Program-made: the position numbers and the translations under genes
Part shown: in pieces, positions 25,257 through 33,133 of the stretch
Numbering within the stretch: position 1 is the first letter of the stretch
How the letters are laid out: each line of letters begins with the position of its first letter
Notes under the pieces: model-generated
Database searches by the model: none
Seen by the model: only the letters and a program-made list of their open reading frames with translations
What the model was told of the DNA's origin: nothing
DNA from: JBAYJM01 sp041665065
GTDB lineage: Bacteria > Patescibacteriota > Patescibacteriia > 2-01-FULL-39-33
DNA length: 64,000 nt
Assembly (NCBI GenBank): GCA_041665065.1
Contig: JBAYJM010000001.1
Coordinates: 1-64,000, forward strand
Direction of reading: 5' to 3'

Positions 25257-25760
25257 ATAAAAATCGCTATTATTTCAGATTCACATGATAATGTTTCAAA
25301 TATTGAAAAGTTTTTGAATTGGGTTGGAAATAATAATATAGAGACAATTATTCATTGCGGTGATTTATCGACGCCGTCTGTCTTGCAAAATGAATTTGGG
25401 CCAAAATTCAAGGGGCAATTTCACTTTGTTCATGGCAATGTTGCCGATAGGGACGTGGACGAAGAAATGGCCGATGAATTTGAAAATTTAATTTGTCACG
25501 GGGATATTGGAAAATTAGTGATAGAGGGGCAGAAACTCGCTTTCTGCCATCATCCTGACCTAGCAAGGGATTTGGCAAAGACAGGCGAATATGACTTGAT
25601 TTTTTGCGGTCATACGCATAGGCCATGGATGGAGACATTGGATAATGGCACGCAAATAATTAACCCCGGCACATTGGCAGGCCTTTTTAACAAGGCAACG
25701 TTTGCAGTTTATGACACCAAGACAAAAAATTTGGAGTTAAAAATTTTAGAAACATTATGA
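25257..25760 (+). CDS. YfcE/MJ0936-family metallophosphodiesterase with apparent ATA start
   Basis: The 167-residue calcineurin-like phosphoesterase has all metal motifs: IISDSHDN (near residue 6), IHCGDLS, VHGNVADRD, AFCHHPD and IFCGHTHRP. The first motif lies upstream of any ATG, GTG or TTG. The frame is open only back to a TAA at 25245, and codon 25257 is ATA, giving (M)KIAIISDSHDN, which aligns with the family's MKIGIISDTHGN start. Either ATA initiates or the true start was lost. The divergent cassette D promoter abuts this point. The 3' end overlaps the next gene (ATGA). Confidence 0.82.
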   Translation: MKIAIISDSHDNVSNIEKFLNWVGNNNIETIIHCGDLSTPSVLQNEFGPKFKGQFHFVHGNVADRDVDEEMADEFENLICHGDIGKLVIEGQKLAFCHHPDLARDLAKTGEYDLIFCGHTHRPWMETLDNGTQIINPGTLAGLFNKATFAVYDTKTKNLELKILETL

Positions 25761-25981
25761 GGCAGATTTTAGTCCAGGCAAAACCCAATTCATCAAAGGT
25801 GGAGGTCGAAAAAATTACTGATCAAGTATATAAAGTCAGATTAACGGCGCCACCGGTTGATGGCAAAGCAAATGACCAACTTATTAAGGTTTTGGCTCAA
25901 TATTTTGATGTTAGTAAGAGCAATATCGCCATAAAAGCTGGAAAAAACGCTAAAACCAAGGTGGTGATAATTTATGGATAA
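25757..25981 (+). CDS. DUF167 family protein (YggU-like)
   Basis: The 74-residue protein has the family pattern VQAKPNSSKVEV, VRLTAPPVDGKAN and a C-terminal helix-strand GKNAKTKVVII. YggU-like proteins are small alpha/beta folds of unknown biochemical role. Its ATG overlaps the TGA of the phosphodiesterase gene, so it is translationally coupled. Confidence 0.88.
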   Translation: MRQILVQAKPNSSKVEVEKITDQVYKVRLTAPPVDGKANDQLIKVLAQYFDVSKSNIAIKAGKNAKTKVVIIYG

Positions 25982-26112
25982 GTTGGTTATAACTTAATTG
26001 AAAATAAACCATAAATCATATATAATTCCTTATGCTGAAGGGAAGTTTTTGGTATTTTGTGTAATTTTGGCCAAAGATTATGAAATGCAGATTATTGTTC
26101 AGTTTGTAGCTA

Positions 26113-26141
26113 TTGACAAAATTTATCATTTGTGATAATAT
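26113..26141 (+). promoter_or_regulatory. promoter of the 26-kb structured RNA
   Basis: TTGACA (26113-26118), 17-base spacer, TAATAT (26136-26141). Confidence 0.8.
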
Positions 26142-26147
26142 GTTTAA

Positions 26148-26570
26148 TCGCAGGTAATTCCCATCCATTGCTCTGCAGGCACGACAAGCATGGGATTATT
26201 AATTAAGGACTATTTTGGTTTTAACGGACTGGAATTCTCCCTTAAAATAATTTCTTGTCTGCAGGGAAATGGATAGCAGTTGAAGCGATAGTATCCGGTA
26301 GCCTGTAGGTTAACAATTCAATCAAATTTGTCACCTTCCAAAAAAATTTGAGAAAATTTTTATTTCTTCCCGTACGCTTCGGCGGACGGAAAATGCTCGG
26401 ACGGGCTGATACGGCTAGGCACGACAAGCATGGGAATTTTATGGGCAATTTCAGGCTACGGCTTGAATCCTGCTCTACAAAATTTTCTTGCCTGGCCATA
26501 TAAGCCCATCCGAGTTTAAACCTACAGGCTATCTGATAATATCTCCCCGATTATGTCGGGGTTTTTTGTT
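26148..26570 (+). ncRNA. structured non-coding RNA with a duplicated motif, family not recognised
   Basis: About 420 bases lie between a consensus promoter and a terminator (CCCCGA/TCGGGG, about 26545-26567) with no ORF. Two domains share GGCACGACAAGCATGGGA (26179-26196 and 26419-26436). Domain 1 is closed by 26163-26178 with 26259-26274 (14 Watson-Crick pairs of 16). Domain 2 is closed by 26413-26419 with 26491-26497 and lies within the long stem 26297-26311/26519-26533. In both, a CACGACAAG bulge is followed by a helix in which CATGGGA faces TTTCTTG (same T-T mismatch and two G-T pairs). The distal stems differ in sequence yet still pair. I do not see the RNase P, tmRNA, 6S or SRP signatures. 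Confidence 0.72.
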
Positions 26571-26580
26571 GCTCTATTTC

Positions 26581-26609
26581 TTGTTTGTAAAATCAAATTA
26601 TGTTATTAT
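26581..26609 (+). promoter_or_regulatory. promoter of the hsp20 operon
   Basis: TTGTTT (26581-26586), 17-base spacer, TATTAT (26604-26609), 24 bases before the ATG. The gene therefore need not depend on read-through of the upstream RNA. Confidence 0.6.
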
Positions 26610-26632
26610 GTATTCATAATTGAAAGATAAAA

Positions 26633-27043
26633 ATGAGCACAACCATAAAGAAAAACGATTTTTTTCAAAGCCAAACCGATCATAAAGATGCCGTAGAAGA
26701 ATGGTATTCTGGTGAAGGTCAACTGCTTTGCGATGTTTACGAAAGCGGCGATTATTTAATAGTCAAATCTACAATTGCCGGAGTTGATCCTAAAGACATC
26801 GATATATCCGTTGCGCATGATGTTTTGACGATTCGAGGCGTTCGAAAAATGGATGAAGAAATTGAAGATGAAAAATTTTATGCCCGGGAGTGTTATTGGG
26901 GTTCGTTTAGCAGGTCAATAGTTTTGCCTCATGAAATAGATCAAAAAAAAGTTGCAGCAAGTTTAAAAAACGGCGTGCTAACAGTTAAGCTGCCAAAAAA
27001 ATATAAATCAACATCGATTAAAATAAGACAGAGCAATGGATGA
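26633..27043 (+). CDS. Hsp20/alpha-crystallin small heat-shock protein
   Basis: The 136-residue protein has the alpha-crystallin domain: DVYESGDYLIVKSTIAGVDPKDIDISV, then FYARECYWGSFSRSIVLP, and the closing ASLKNGVLTVKLPK. The C-terminal IxI-type anchor reads IKIRQ. It holds unfolding proteins in a refoldable state. It overlaps the DUF3006-like gene by 8 bases and begins a three-gene unit ending in vanW-like. Confidence 0.92.
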   Translation: MSTTIKKNDFFQSQTDHKDAVEEWYSGEGQLLCDVYESGDYLIVKSTIAGVDPKDIDISVAHDVLTIRGVRKMDEEIEDEKFYARECYWGSFSRSIVLPHEIDQKKVAASLKNGVLTVKLPKKYKSTSIKIRQSNG

Positions 27044-27272
27044 TCAAAAGATAAAATTTTTAACCGGAGTAATTGATAGGATTGAGGGCGAGAAGGCAGT
27101 CGTCAGGCTTGATGACGGCCAGGAAATTGTTTGGCCAAAAGATAAATTAACATCGGACATAAAAGAGGGATCATCAGTTAAAATAATCGCGCTGGGCGAC
27201 AATGAAATGGAAGCGCACAGAGAAGAAATCGCCAAAAACATTTTGAAGGAAATTTTTAAGACAGATGATTAA
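27036..27272 (+). CDS. DUF3006-like small protein
   Basis: The 78-residue acidic protein has the DUF3006-type beta core GVIDRIEGEKAVVRLDDGQ and WPKDKL, then a helical tail. The family is widespread and has no assigned biochemical role. It is coupled on both sides by 8-base overlaps with hsp20 and the VanW gene, so it probably works in the same envelope or proteostasis context. Confidence 0.72.
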   Translation: MDDQKIKFLTGVIDRIEGEKAVVRLDDGQEIVWPKDKLTSDIKEGSSVKIIALGDNEMEAHREEIAKNILKEIFKTDD

Positions 27273-29214
27273 TTTCAAAAAGCTCCTGGAGAAAAGCCGG
27301 GAAAACATGGGATCGGAAGAATCAGGCAGGCAGAAAAAATCCCAAAAATGGTGGCTATTACTAATTATTGTAGTCGCTTTTTTTATAGTTATTGCCTTGG
27401 CGATAATCGGCCTTATTGTTTTTGAAATAAAATATAAGTACGAATTTTTTCCAGGAAGCAGGATTGGTAATATTTCGCTTGAAGGCCTAAATCGCGAACA
27501 GGCATTGGCCTTGATAACACCGATGGCCGATAAAATTGAAAGAGACGGAATAGAAATAAGATATCAGAATGATTCGCATAATTTAAATCTGACAGGCACG
27601 ATTGATTCATTGTCTGATCCTGACTTATCACGGGAAGTTTTATATTTTGATGAGTACAAAACTATTTATGAATCATTTAAAACGGGTCATGATGGGTCGT
27701 TATTTAAAAATATTGGAGACCAATGGTCGACGTTTTGGGGTGTTAAAAACTTCAAGGCGGATTTTGTCTTGGATGAAGACGCATTAAATAAAATTTTAAA
27801 AGCGCAATTTGGAAAAAATGATCAGTCGCCCAAAAATGCGACTCCGAAAATAACTTGGGCGGGGAATAGCTATAAAATAGAAATTGAAAATGAAAATCCC
27901 GGCAGTGAGATTGATTATCAAAAGGCCATTGACGATTTAAAAAACAATTTTTTAGAAATTTCAGATAAGCCGATTTTGTTAACACAAAAAATTACTGAGC
28001 CGACAGTAACGGCAGATGAAATAACCGGCAAAACCGGTGATATCGATTTTGTTTTAAATTCGTCTACGCCAAAATTTTCATACGCAGATAAAAATTGGCA
28101 AATGGATAAAAAAAAGTTATCACAAATGATCGAATTTCAGAAAGTTGATAACGAAATTAAATTGGGTTTAAATCACGATCTATTTATAAAGTGGTTTACT
28201 GATACTATTTCAGCTCAAATTAATGTCGAGCCCAAAAATGCGCAGATAGAAATCAAAGACGGACAAGCCACAAAAATTTCCACCCATCAGGAAGGATTGA
28301 AAGCTGATGCGGAAAAGGCCTACGCTGATGTTCAGGGCAGATTAATGACAGCACAGTGGCCGGTTGCCGTTGAAGTGGTAAAAATTGCTCCGGATGTGGC
28401 AACTGATAATATCAATGACATGGGCATTAAAGAAATTATCGGCGTTGGCGAGTCTGATTTTAAAGGCAGTCCAAGCAACAGGATTCATAACATTAAAAAT
28501 GGTGCTAGCAAAGTGCATGGAATTTTAATTAAGCCCGGCGAAGAATTCTCTTTGATAAATACTTTAGGAGAAGTTGAAAAATCAACAGGATATTTGCCAG
28601 AGCTGGTTATCAAGGGCAATAAGACAATGCCTGAATATGGCGGCGGGCTTTGCCAAGTCGGGACGACAATGTTTAGAGCGGCGATGGGATCGGGTCTGCC
28701 AATAACTGAAAGGCGCAATCATTCATATAATGTTACTTATTATTTGGAAAATGGTTTGCCGGGAGTTGATGCTACAATCTATATTCCTCATCCTGATGTT
28801 AGATTTATAAACAATACTGGAAATTATGTTTTAATTCAGACTAGGGTAGAAGGTACTAAATTAAAGTTTGAATTTTGGGGCACAAAGGATGGCAGACAGG
28901 CTACAAGGACAAAGCCCAAGGCTTGGGACTGGGTTTCACCTCCGCCTACAAAATATGTTGAAACAACAGAATTAAAGCCAGGACAAAAGAAATGCACGGA
29001 AAGCGCCCATAAAGGCGTTAAGGCTTCATTTGATTATATTGTCACTTCAACTGACGGAACAGTAAAAAGACAGAATTTTTATTCGGTATACAAGCCCTGG
29101 CAGGCAGTTTGTTTGATTGGCGTTGACCCGAATAAGGCCGTTGCAACCAGTACCGAAGTAATAATCGGAACGCCTGAAAATCCCGTGACAACTACTACTA
29201 GTGTTAGTAATTAA
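27265..29214 (+). CDS. VanW-family protein with YoaR-like peptidoglycan-binding domains
   Basis: The 649-residue protein has a short cytosolic N-terminus, one membrane helix (about residues 27-55), and two repeated alpha/beta domains of the PG_binding_4 (YoaR-like) type up to about residue 370. The VanW core follows, with GVGESDFKGSPSNRIHNI, KPGEEFSLINTLG, PEYGGGLCQVGTTMFRAA and NTGNYVLIQT. VanW was named from a vancomycin-resistance cluster but its function is unknown. The topology puts the bulk outside the cell, near the wall. Confidence 0.9.
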   Translation: MINFKKLLEKSRENMGSEESGRQKKSQKWWLLLIIVVAFFIVIALAIIGLIVFEIKYKYEFFPGSRIGNISLEGLNREQALALITPMADKIERDGIEIRYQNDSHNLNLTGTIDSLSDPDLSREVLYFDEYKTIYESFKTGHDGSLFKNIGDQWSTFWGVKNFKADFVLDEDALNKILKAQFGKNDQSPKNATPKITWAGNSYKIEIENENPGSEIDYQKAIDDLKNNFLEISDKPILLTQKITEPTVTADEITGKTGDIDFVLNSSTPKFSYADKNWQMDKKKLSQMIEFQKVDNEIKLGLNHDLFIKWFTDTISAQINVEPKNAQIEIKDGQATKISTHQEGLKADAEKAYADVQGRLMTAQWPVAVEVVKIAPDVATDNINDMGIKEIIGVGESDFKGSPSNRIHNIKNGASKVHGILIKPGEEFSLINTLGEVEKSTGYLPELVIKGNKTMPEYGGGLCQVGTTMFRAAMGSGLPITERRNHSYNVTYYLENGLPGVDATIYIPHPDVRFINNTGNYVLIQTRVEGTKLKFEFWGTKDGRQATRTKPKAWDWVSPPPTKYVETTELKPGQKKCTESAHKGVKASFDYIVTSTDGTVKRQNFYSVYKPWQAVCLIGVDPNKAVATSTEVIIGTPENPVTTTTSVSN

Positions 29215-29260
29215 TGGCCTTGACTTTTTGGCTATAATTGTTTATAATTTTAAAAGTTTA

Positions 29261-29350
29261 ATCAGTGTTTAAGGCTGTCATCCTGGACTCCTTTATTGTC
29301 ATTCCGTACTTAATAATACGGAATCTCGTCTTTTTTATAAAATACTGATT
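29261..29350. repeat. interspersed palindromic repeat, copy 2 (upstream of tRNA-Glu)
   Basis: The outer arms AATCAGT (29261-29267) and ACTGATT (29344-29350) enclose GTCATCCTGGACTC and the hairpin ATTCCGTA / TACGGAAT with GTCATTCC and GAATCTCGTC. It is related, in inverse orientation, to the groES-groEL copy at 8961-9039. Confidence 0.65.
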
Positions 29351-29370
29351 ACCAGTTACAATTTATATTT

Positions 29371-29442
29371 GCGGCCATCGTCTAACGGTTAGGACGCCAG
29401 GTTTTCATCCTGGTAATCGGGGTTCGATTCCCCGTGGCCGTA
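29371..29442 (+). tRNA. tRNA-Glu (anticodon TTC)
   Basis: The acceptor stem GCGGCCA pairs with TGGCCGT (one G-T at the end). The D arm, the anticodon stem CCAGG/CCTGG with loop TTTTCAT, and the T arm CGGGG TTCGATT CCCCG are all present. The anticodon TTC reads glutamate codons. CCA is not encoded, so it must be added enzymatically. Confidence 0.95.
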
Positions 29443-29454
29443 CTACTATTTTCA

Positions 29455-29490
29455 AAAAGAAAAGCACCAATATTTTGGGTGTTTTTTCTT
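29455..29490 (+). terminator. terminator after tRNA-Glu
   Basis: CACC (29465-29468) pairs with GGTG (29478-29481) between an A-rich arm and six T. Confidence 0.6.
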
Positions 29491-29520
29491 TGAGGGCTAA
29501 TGAGAATCGATCTATAGCTT

Positions 29521-29549
29521 TTGACTTTTGAATTTCAATATCAGATAAT
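29521..29549 (+). promoter_or_regulatory. promoter of the 29.6-kb methyltransferase
   Basis: TTGACT (29521-29526), 17-base spacer, GATAAT (29544-29549). Confidence 0.6.
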
Positions 29550-29576
29550 TATAATAAATATTTATTAAATTTGCAT

Positions 29577-30278
29577 ATGGATTCAAGACAATATATAAAG
29601 CCTTTGAGTAAAAAAGAGAAAGCATCTGTTTTAAGGATGAGAGATAATATTCTTGAACAATTTAGAAAGACACCAAAGACGGGTATTGAAGTTAAACATC
29701 TTGGAAAATCATTCATTGTTCCTGATGGTGTTTTTTGGCCTCGACCCGATAGCGAGTCATTAATAAAAAATTTTATAATTAGGAAAGGCGAAATTGTTTT
29801 AGATGTTTGTACTGGCTCAGGAGTTATCGCAATAAATGCAGCTCTGAAAGGAGCTAAAAAAGTTATTGCTGTTGATATAAGTCCTAAAGCTGTTAAGGCA
29901 GCTATATTAAACGTGAAACGTTTTAAGTTGGAAAAAATAATTGAAGTTCGAAAGTCAAATGTTTTTTCAGGGGTCAATAAAAAAGAAAAATTTAATGTTA
30001 TTACATTTAATCCACCTTTTTATAATGAACCAGCAAAAGATTTGATAGATAGAACCATGAAGGATCCTGGCTTTAAAACCACAATTAAATTTTTTAAGGA
30101 TGTAAAAAATTATTTAAAAACAAAAGGCAGAATTTATGTTGCACAAGCTAATTCTGGAGATGTTCTTAAGATGATCGAATTGGCTGAAAAAAGTGGATTT
30201 AGCGTAAGGCCTATCGGGAAGAAAAAAATGCCAGAAAGTCCTCTTGAATTTTATGCTTTTGAATTGTTATTTAAATAG
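29577..30278 (+). CDS. class I methyltransferase, N6-adenine/PrmC-like (NPPF motif)
   Basis: The 233-residue protein has an SAM-binding loop VLDVCTGSGVIAINAAL (about residue 85) and the catalytic NPPF motif in TFNPPFYNE (about 148). This motif is typical of enzymes that methylate amide or exocyclic amino nitrogens (release factors, ribosomal proteins, RNA or DNA adenine). The N-terminal part contains VPDGVFWPRPDSESLI, like the HemK/PrmC DxxPRPETE segment. The ATG at 29577 replaces a TTG 6 bases upstream. The target cannot be assigned. Confidence 0.8.
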   Translation: MDSRQYIKPLSKKEKASVLRMRDNILEQFRKTPKTGIEVKHLGKSFIVPDGVFWPRPDSESLIKNFIIRKGEIVLDVCTGSGVIAINAALKGAKKVIAVDISPKAVKAAILNVKRFKLEKIIEVRKSNVFSGVNKKEKFNVITFNPPFYNEPAKDLIDRTMKDPGFKTTIKFFKDVKNYLKTKGRIYVAQANSGDVLKMIELAEKSGFSVRPIGKKKMPESPLEFYAFELLFK

Positions 30279-30308
30279 TTTTCCAACAGTTGCGTTAATC
30301 CGTACTAG

Positions 30309-30341
30309 AAAAATAACCCATGCTTAAGGGGCTATTTTTTT
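30309..30341 (+). terminator. weak terminator after the methyltransferase
   Basis: AAATA and CCC pair with GGG and TATTT around an 8-base loop with one mismatch, followed by T residues. Confidence 0.45.
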
Positions 30342-30454
30342 ATTAACTAATAGGGAATCGAACTTACTAAAATAAAATAGTTCCAAGACGAATATATATA
30401 AGTCAGGGGGCAGTGAATCTCTATTTGCGGGGATACAGAAGCCAGCTTCTGATT
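30342..30454. other. intergenic stretch with one small palindrome
   Basis: No gene is seen. CAGAAG CCAG CTTCTG (about 30436-30451) forms a short hairpin next to the cassette E terminator. Confidence 0.4.
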
Positions 30455-30486
30455 TAAAAAACCGTAACAATCCTTTGTTACGGTTT
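30455..30486 (-). terminator. terminator of cassette E
   Basis: AACCGTAAC (30460-30468) pairs with GTTACGGTT (30477-30485); on the minus strand a T run follows. Confidence 0.85.
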
Positions 30487-31786
30487 AATCCTCCAGGGTG
30501 GGTAGTTCGATTCCAGCCAAAAGGTCCTCTATATCCTCGTGGTCCCTCCTCGCACTTCCACGAGATTTTCTGTCGTTGTCGTCAGCAGAGCGTGTAGCCA
30601 GTATTTTGTCGATTGCCGAGTCAAAGTTAAACTTGTCAATCTTAGTGGCGTCTATGCTGCGGAGTACCTCTAGGACATTGCGTTGCATGAACGCATCGGG
30701 CAAGCTCAGCGTATCCCATCCAAAGTAAAACCCATATCGGCGCACTGAGCTTATAAGTTGGGTGAAGCTGAGAGTATGGCCAAGGTCTTTGATGATAGCT
30801 TCGATAAGTGAGCGAAAGTCCTCAACCGATTGAGGAGGTCGCGATGGACCTTCATGCAGAGCCCTCCAAACTCCACGCCTCACTTTGCCGAACCGCCTAT
30901 CATTTGGATGAGTTAGGTGACAGCATACGTCGTTTTTCAACCCTTCTTTGTTTTTGGTCTGGTCAACGACATATCCACTGCTTGGATCAATAATTGCATT
31001 GCAAAGTTCATCATACGTCCAGCCAGCAATTATCCTTTGCGCTCTCATTATTGTGTAGAGAGCATCGCGTTGATGGGGGGTGTGTTTCGGCCTCTTATAT
31101 TCGCTTCGTTTTTTTGTCACCTTTAGACGAAGCTTCTTGGGAGTTGGCAGTTCCGCGCCGCTTCTCAGTCCCCAACGAGTATTCCGTGTTGGAATGTGGC
31201 CAGTGGCGTCCGGTACTTTAACAAATAGTTCTTCGTTCCTGGCAACAACATTCCAGACGTCAATTCGTAGCTGTTTCTCGTCGATTTCTGGTTCATTGAA
31301 ACTCTGATGGTTGCGGACTCTCTCCATAATCTCTCCAAGAACCAGAGGCCCCTCTTGAAGAATGTCAAAAATGATCGCGCGAAGAGCAAATCTGCCAACC
31401 ATAATATGCCTATCAACCGGCTTCCTTTTCCTTTCCAGTGTTTTTTGGAGCATTGGATCGGCGGCCGTAAAACGGACGTACCAAAGCCCATGACGTTGTC
31501 GGAATATGTGGGTTCTGGAATTCAGCACCAGATCGTGCAGGAGTCTGACCAGTTTTTCGTGGCTTAATCCTGAGGGGATTTTCCTGTCCCGGCGCAAAGC
31601 CATGATAAGTTCTGTAATCGTCATGGCTTTTTGTGATAGCAAATGAATTACCGCCTTTGTTTTTGTGCCGAGATCCGGACGAAGTGAGTCTATGACTTGT
31701 TGAGCGGACAGTATGGTGCCAGGCGCAAGGCCCAATTTTCTCATGCCCCTCTCGGGGCCTGTTTTTTGACCCCTAGATTTGGACAT
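30485..31786 (-). CDS. cassette E: 433-residue basic protein with repeated winged-helix-like segments
   Basis: The start is placed at 31786 (MSKSRGQKTGPERG), with AAAGGA 8 bases upstream. An in-frame ATG at 31834 lies inside the promoter. The protein is Arg/Lys-rich. At least three segments have the helix-helix-wing pattern of HARE/winged-helix domains: VIHLLSQKAMTITELIMALR to WYVRF (about 60-125), IIFDILQEGPLVLGEIMERV (about 155-175), and LIEAIIKDLGHTLSFTQLIS (about 345-365). The C-terminus is acidic. A nucleic-acid-binding role is plausible, but no family is firmly recognised. Composition is far more GC-rich than its neighbours. Confidence 0.7.
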   Translation of the reverse strand: MSKSRGQKTGPERGMRKLGLAPGTILSAQQVIDSLRPDLGTKTKAVIHLLSQKAMTITELIMALRRDRKIPSGLSHEKLVRLLHDLVLNSRTHIFRQRHGLWYVRFTAADPMLQKTLERKRKPVDRHIMVGRFALRAIIFDILQEGPLVLGEIMERVRNHQSFNEPEIDEKQLRIDVWNVVARNEELFVKVPDATGHIPTRNTRWGLRSGAELPTPKKLRLKVTKKRSEYKRPKHTPHQRDALYTIMRAQRIIAGWTYDELCNAIIDPSSGYVVDQTKNKEGLKNDVCCHLTHPNDRRFGKVRRGVWRALHEGPSRPPQSVEDFRSLIEAIIKDLGHTLSFTQLISSVRRYGFYFGWDTLSLPDAFMQRNVLEVLRSIDATKIDKFNFDSAIDKILATRSADDNDRKSRGSARRDHEDIEDLLAGIELPTLED

Positions 31787-31832
31787 GGCAATTTTCCTTT
31801 GTTGGTCGCTATTGGTTAAAGGTACTTTAAGC

Positions 31833-31860
31833 ATTATATTATTATATTAGCATTAGTCAA
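31833..31860 (-). promoter_or_regulatory. promoter of cassette E
   Basis: Minus strand TTGACT (31860-31855), 16-base spacer, TATAAT (31838-31833). It overlaps and so excludes the most upstream ATG of the ORF. Confidence 0.75.
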
Positions 31861-31928
31861 AGGTTGCTGGTTGAGTTATTAAAAATAAGAGCAGGATTTT
31901 TGTTAATTACTACTAGTTTTTTAAGAAG

Positions 31929-31956
31929 AAAAAACACCCATATTCGGGTGTTTTCT
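31929..31956 (-). terminator. terminator of the 32-kb methyltransferase
   Basis: AACACCC pairs with GGGTGTT (31933-31952) between A and T tracts. Confidence 0.75.
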
Positions 31957-31974
31957 TTTTGAGGTGAATGATAT

Positions 31975-32682
31975 TTATTTTTTCTGAAAAACCATTATTG
32001 CCATTCTAATCACGGACTTTGTATTTGGAGAACGAGTTTCCAGCTCCTCTTTATGTATTATTTCAAAATCTTTAAATAATGTTTCCAATTCTTTTGTCTC
32101 AAAATGATGAGCTATGCGAGCAATTTTATTTTTTTCAATCGCTTCCTCCATTTGCTTTTGAGTCTCAATAGAACTTGAAGAAGTGCCTTCATTAAAAACA
32201 AAAAAATTGTGTTTTTCATCTACAAACGGGCGCGAGAGTTCATATCTTTTATTATAATCCTCAGAAACCAAGCCCTCGTTTACCCATATTAAAGCGCCAG
32301 GCTTTAGAATACGATTTAATTCTAAGACCAAAGCCTTTCTTTTTGATAATGGCATTATGTTTACTAACACAAAAGATATAATTATGGCATCAAAAGATTC
32401 ATCGGCAAACGGCAGGATGTCCGTTATGTCACTAATTACATAATCAACTTGAGTCGGCTTTAGTTTATTTTGTGATATAGCTTCTTCATTTATATCAATT
32501 CCCGTAACTCTATATCCTTGATCGGATAAATACTGTGCCATTTCGCCGGTTCCGCAGCCTAAATCCAAGATTGCAGATCCAGGCTCCAATCTTCTAATTA
32601 ACTCATCGCCAGGAAATGCGTTTCTGCCAATAATTGATTTAGCTGGAACAGTTTTCCAATATTGTGTATTTAAATCTTTCAT
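31975..32682 (-). CDS. class I SAM-dependent methyltransferase (Methyltransf_11-like)
   Basis: The 235-residue protein has ILDLGCGTGEMAQYL (motif I, about residue 38), VTGIDINEEAI and a motif IV/V region DESFDAIIISFVLVNI. It ends in a beta-strand-rich C-terminus (RMAIMVFQKK). These are typical of small-molecule or lipid-head methyltransferases, but the substrate is not readable. It is transcribed leftward and divergent from cassette F. Confidence 0.85.
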   Translation of the reverse strand: MKDLNTQYWKTVPAKSIIGRNAFPGDELIRRLEPGSAILDLGCGTGEMAQYLSDQGYRVTGIDINEEAISQNKLKPTQVDYVISDITDILPFADESFDAIIISFVLVNIMPLSKRKALVLELNRILKPGALIWVNEGLVSEDYNKRYELSRPFVDEKHNFFVFNEGTSSSSIETQKQMEEAIEKNKIARIAHHFETKELETLFKDFEIIHKEELETRSPNTKSVIRMAIMVFQKK

Positions 32683-32739
32683 TTGTTAATTTTATCAAAG
32701 ATGCTCCAGTTAGTCATATTAATGCTAAAAGATACGGCA

Positions 32740-32768
32740 TTGACAAAGCTAGAATAATATATTATAAT
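32740..32768 (+). promoter_or_regulatory. consensus promoter of cassette F
   Basis: TTGACA (32740-32745), 17-base spacer, TATAAT (32763-32768). Confidence 0.88.
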
Positions 32769-32814
32769 GCACAATTGTACATAGTGATTGGTGTAACTAA
32801 CAAAGGGGGTGCAT

Positions 32815-33069
32815 ATGCCCATTGTGCCGATAAAGAGAGGAATCCCACAGAGTGTGAAGGGACGAATGGAATTTGTCCTTGATCGCTTAAGATGGATCGG
32901 CTGGTCCGTGAATGTTATCGGACTAGTTCGAAACATCGGGTGGGATACAAAGCTGCCCTATATGGAGCTTGAGCCGATTGTCAAAGTGGCTCTCAAAGGA
33001 CTTTGTAGGGCGGGTTTTATCGAGGTGGTAAAAAACGATCATCGGCTGATCGTTCCTGCCAAGTCGTAA
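32815..33069 (+). CDS. cassette F: 84-residue winged-helix-like protein
   Basis: The protein is basic, beginning MPIVPIKRGIPQSVKGRM. Its second half, YMELEPIVKVALKGLCRAGFIEVV followed by a short wing, resembles a winged-helix fold. The ATG at 32815 is preferred over a GTG 6 bases upstream because AAAGGGGG sits 5 bases before it. It has a perfect promoter, its own terminator and higher GC than the neighbouring methyltransferase and ABC transporter. The family is unknown. Confidence 0.62.
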   Translation: MPIVPIKRGIPQSVKGRMEFVLDRLRWIGWSVNVIGLVRNIGWDTKLPYMELEPIVKVALKGLCRAGFIEVVKNDHRLIVPAKS

Positions 33070-33073
33070 CAAA

Positions 33074-33107
33074 AGCGTCGAGAGAAGATCTTGGCGCTGT
33101 TTTATTT
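33074..33107 (+). terminator. terminator of cassette F
   Basis: AGCGTC (33074-33079) pairs with GGCGCT (33093-33098) with one wobble, followed by a T-rich tail. Confidence 0.7.
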
Positions 33108-33133
33108 TAAATATTTTTTTGTTGGATAATAGT

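Noticed and set aside
26148..26570. RNase P RNA or tmRNA at 26 kb
   Set aside because: The size and promoter/terminator layout fit, but I could not find the RNase P P4 core (GAGGAAAGTCC-type), a tmRNA tag frame or a tRNA-like acceptor with TTCGA loop. It is left as an unassigned RNA.
31787..31834. Upstream ATG of the 30.5-kb cassette gene
   Set aside because: It overlaps the -10 box of the promoter, so it cannot be in the transcript.
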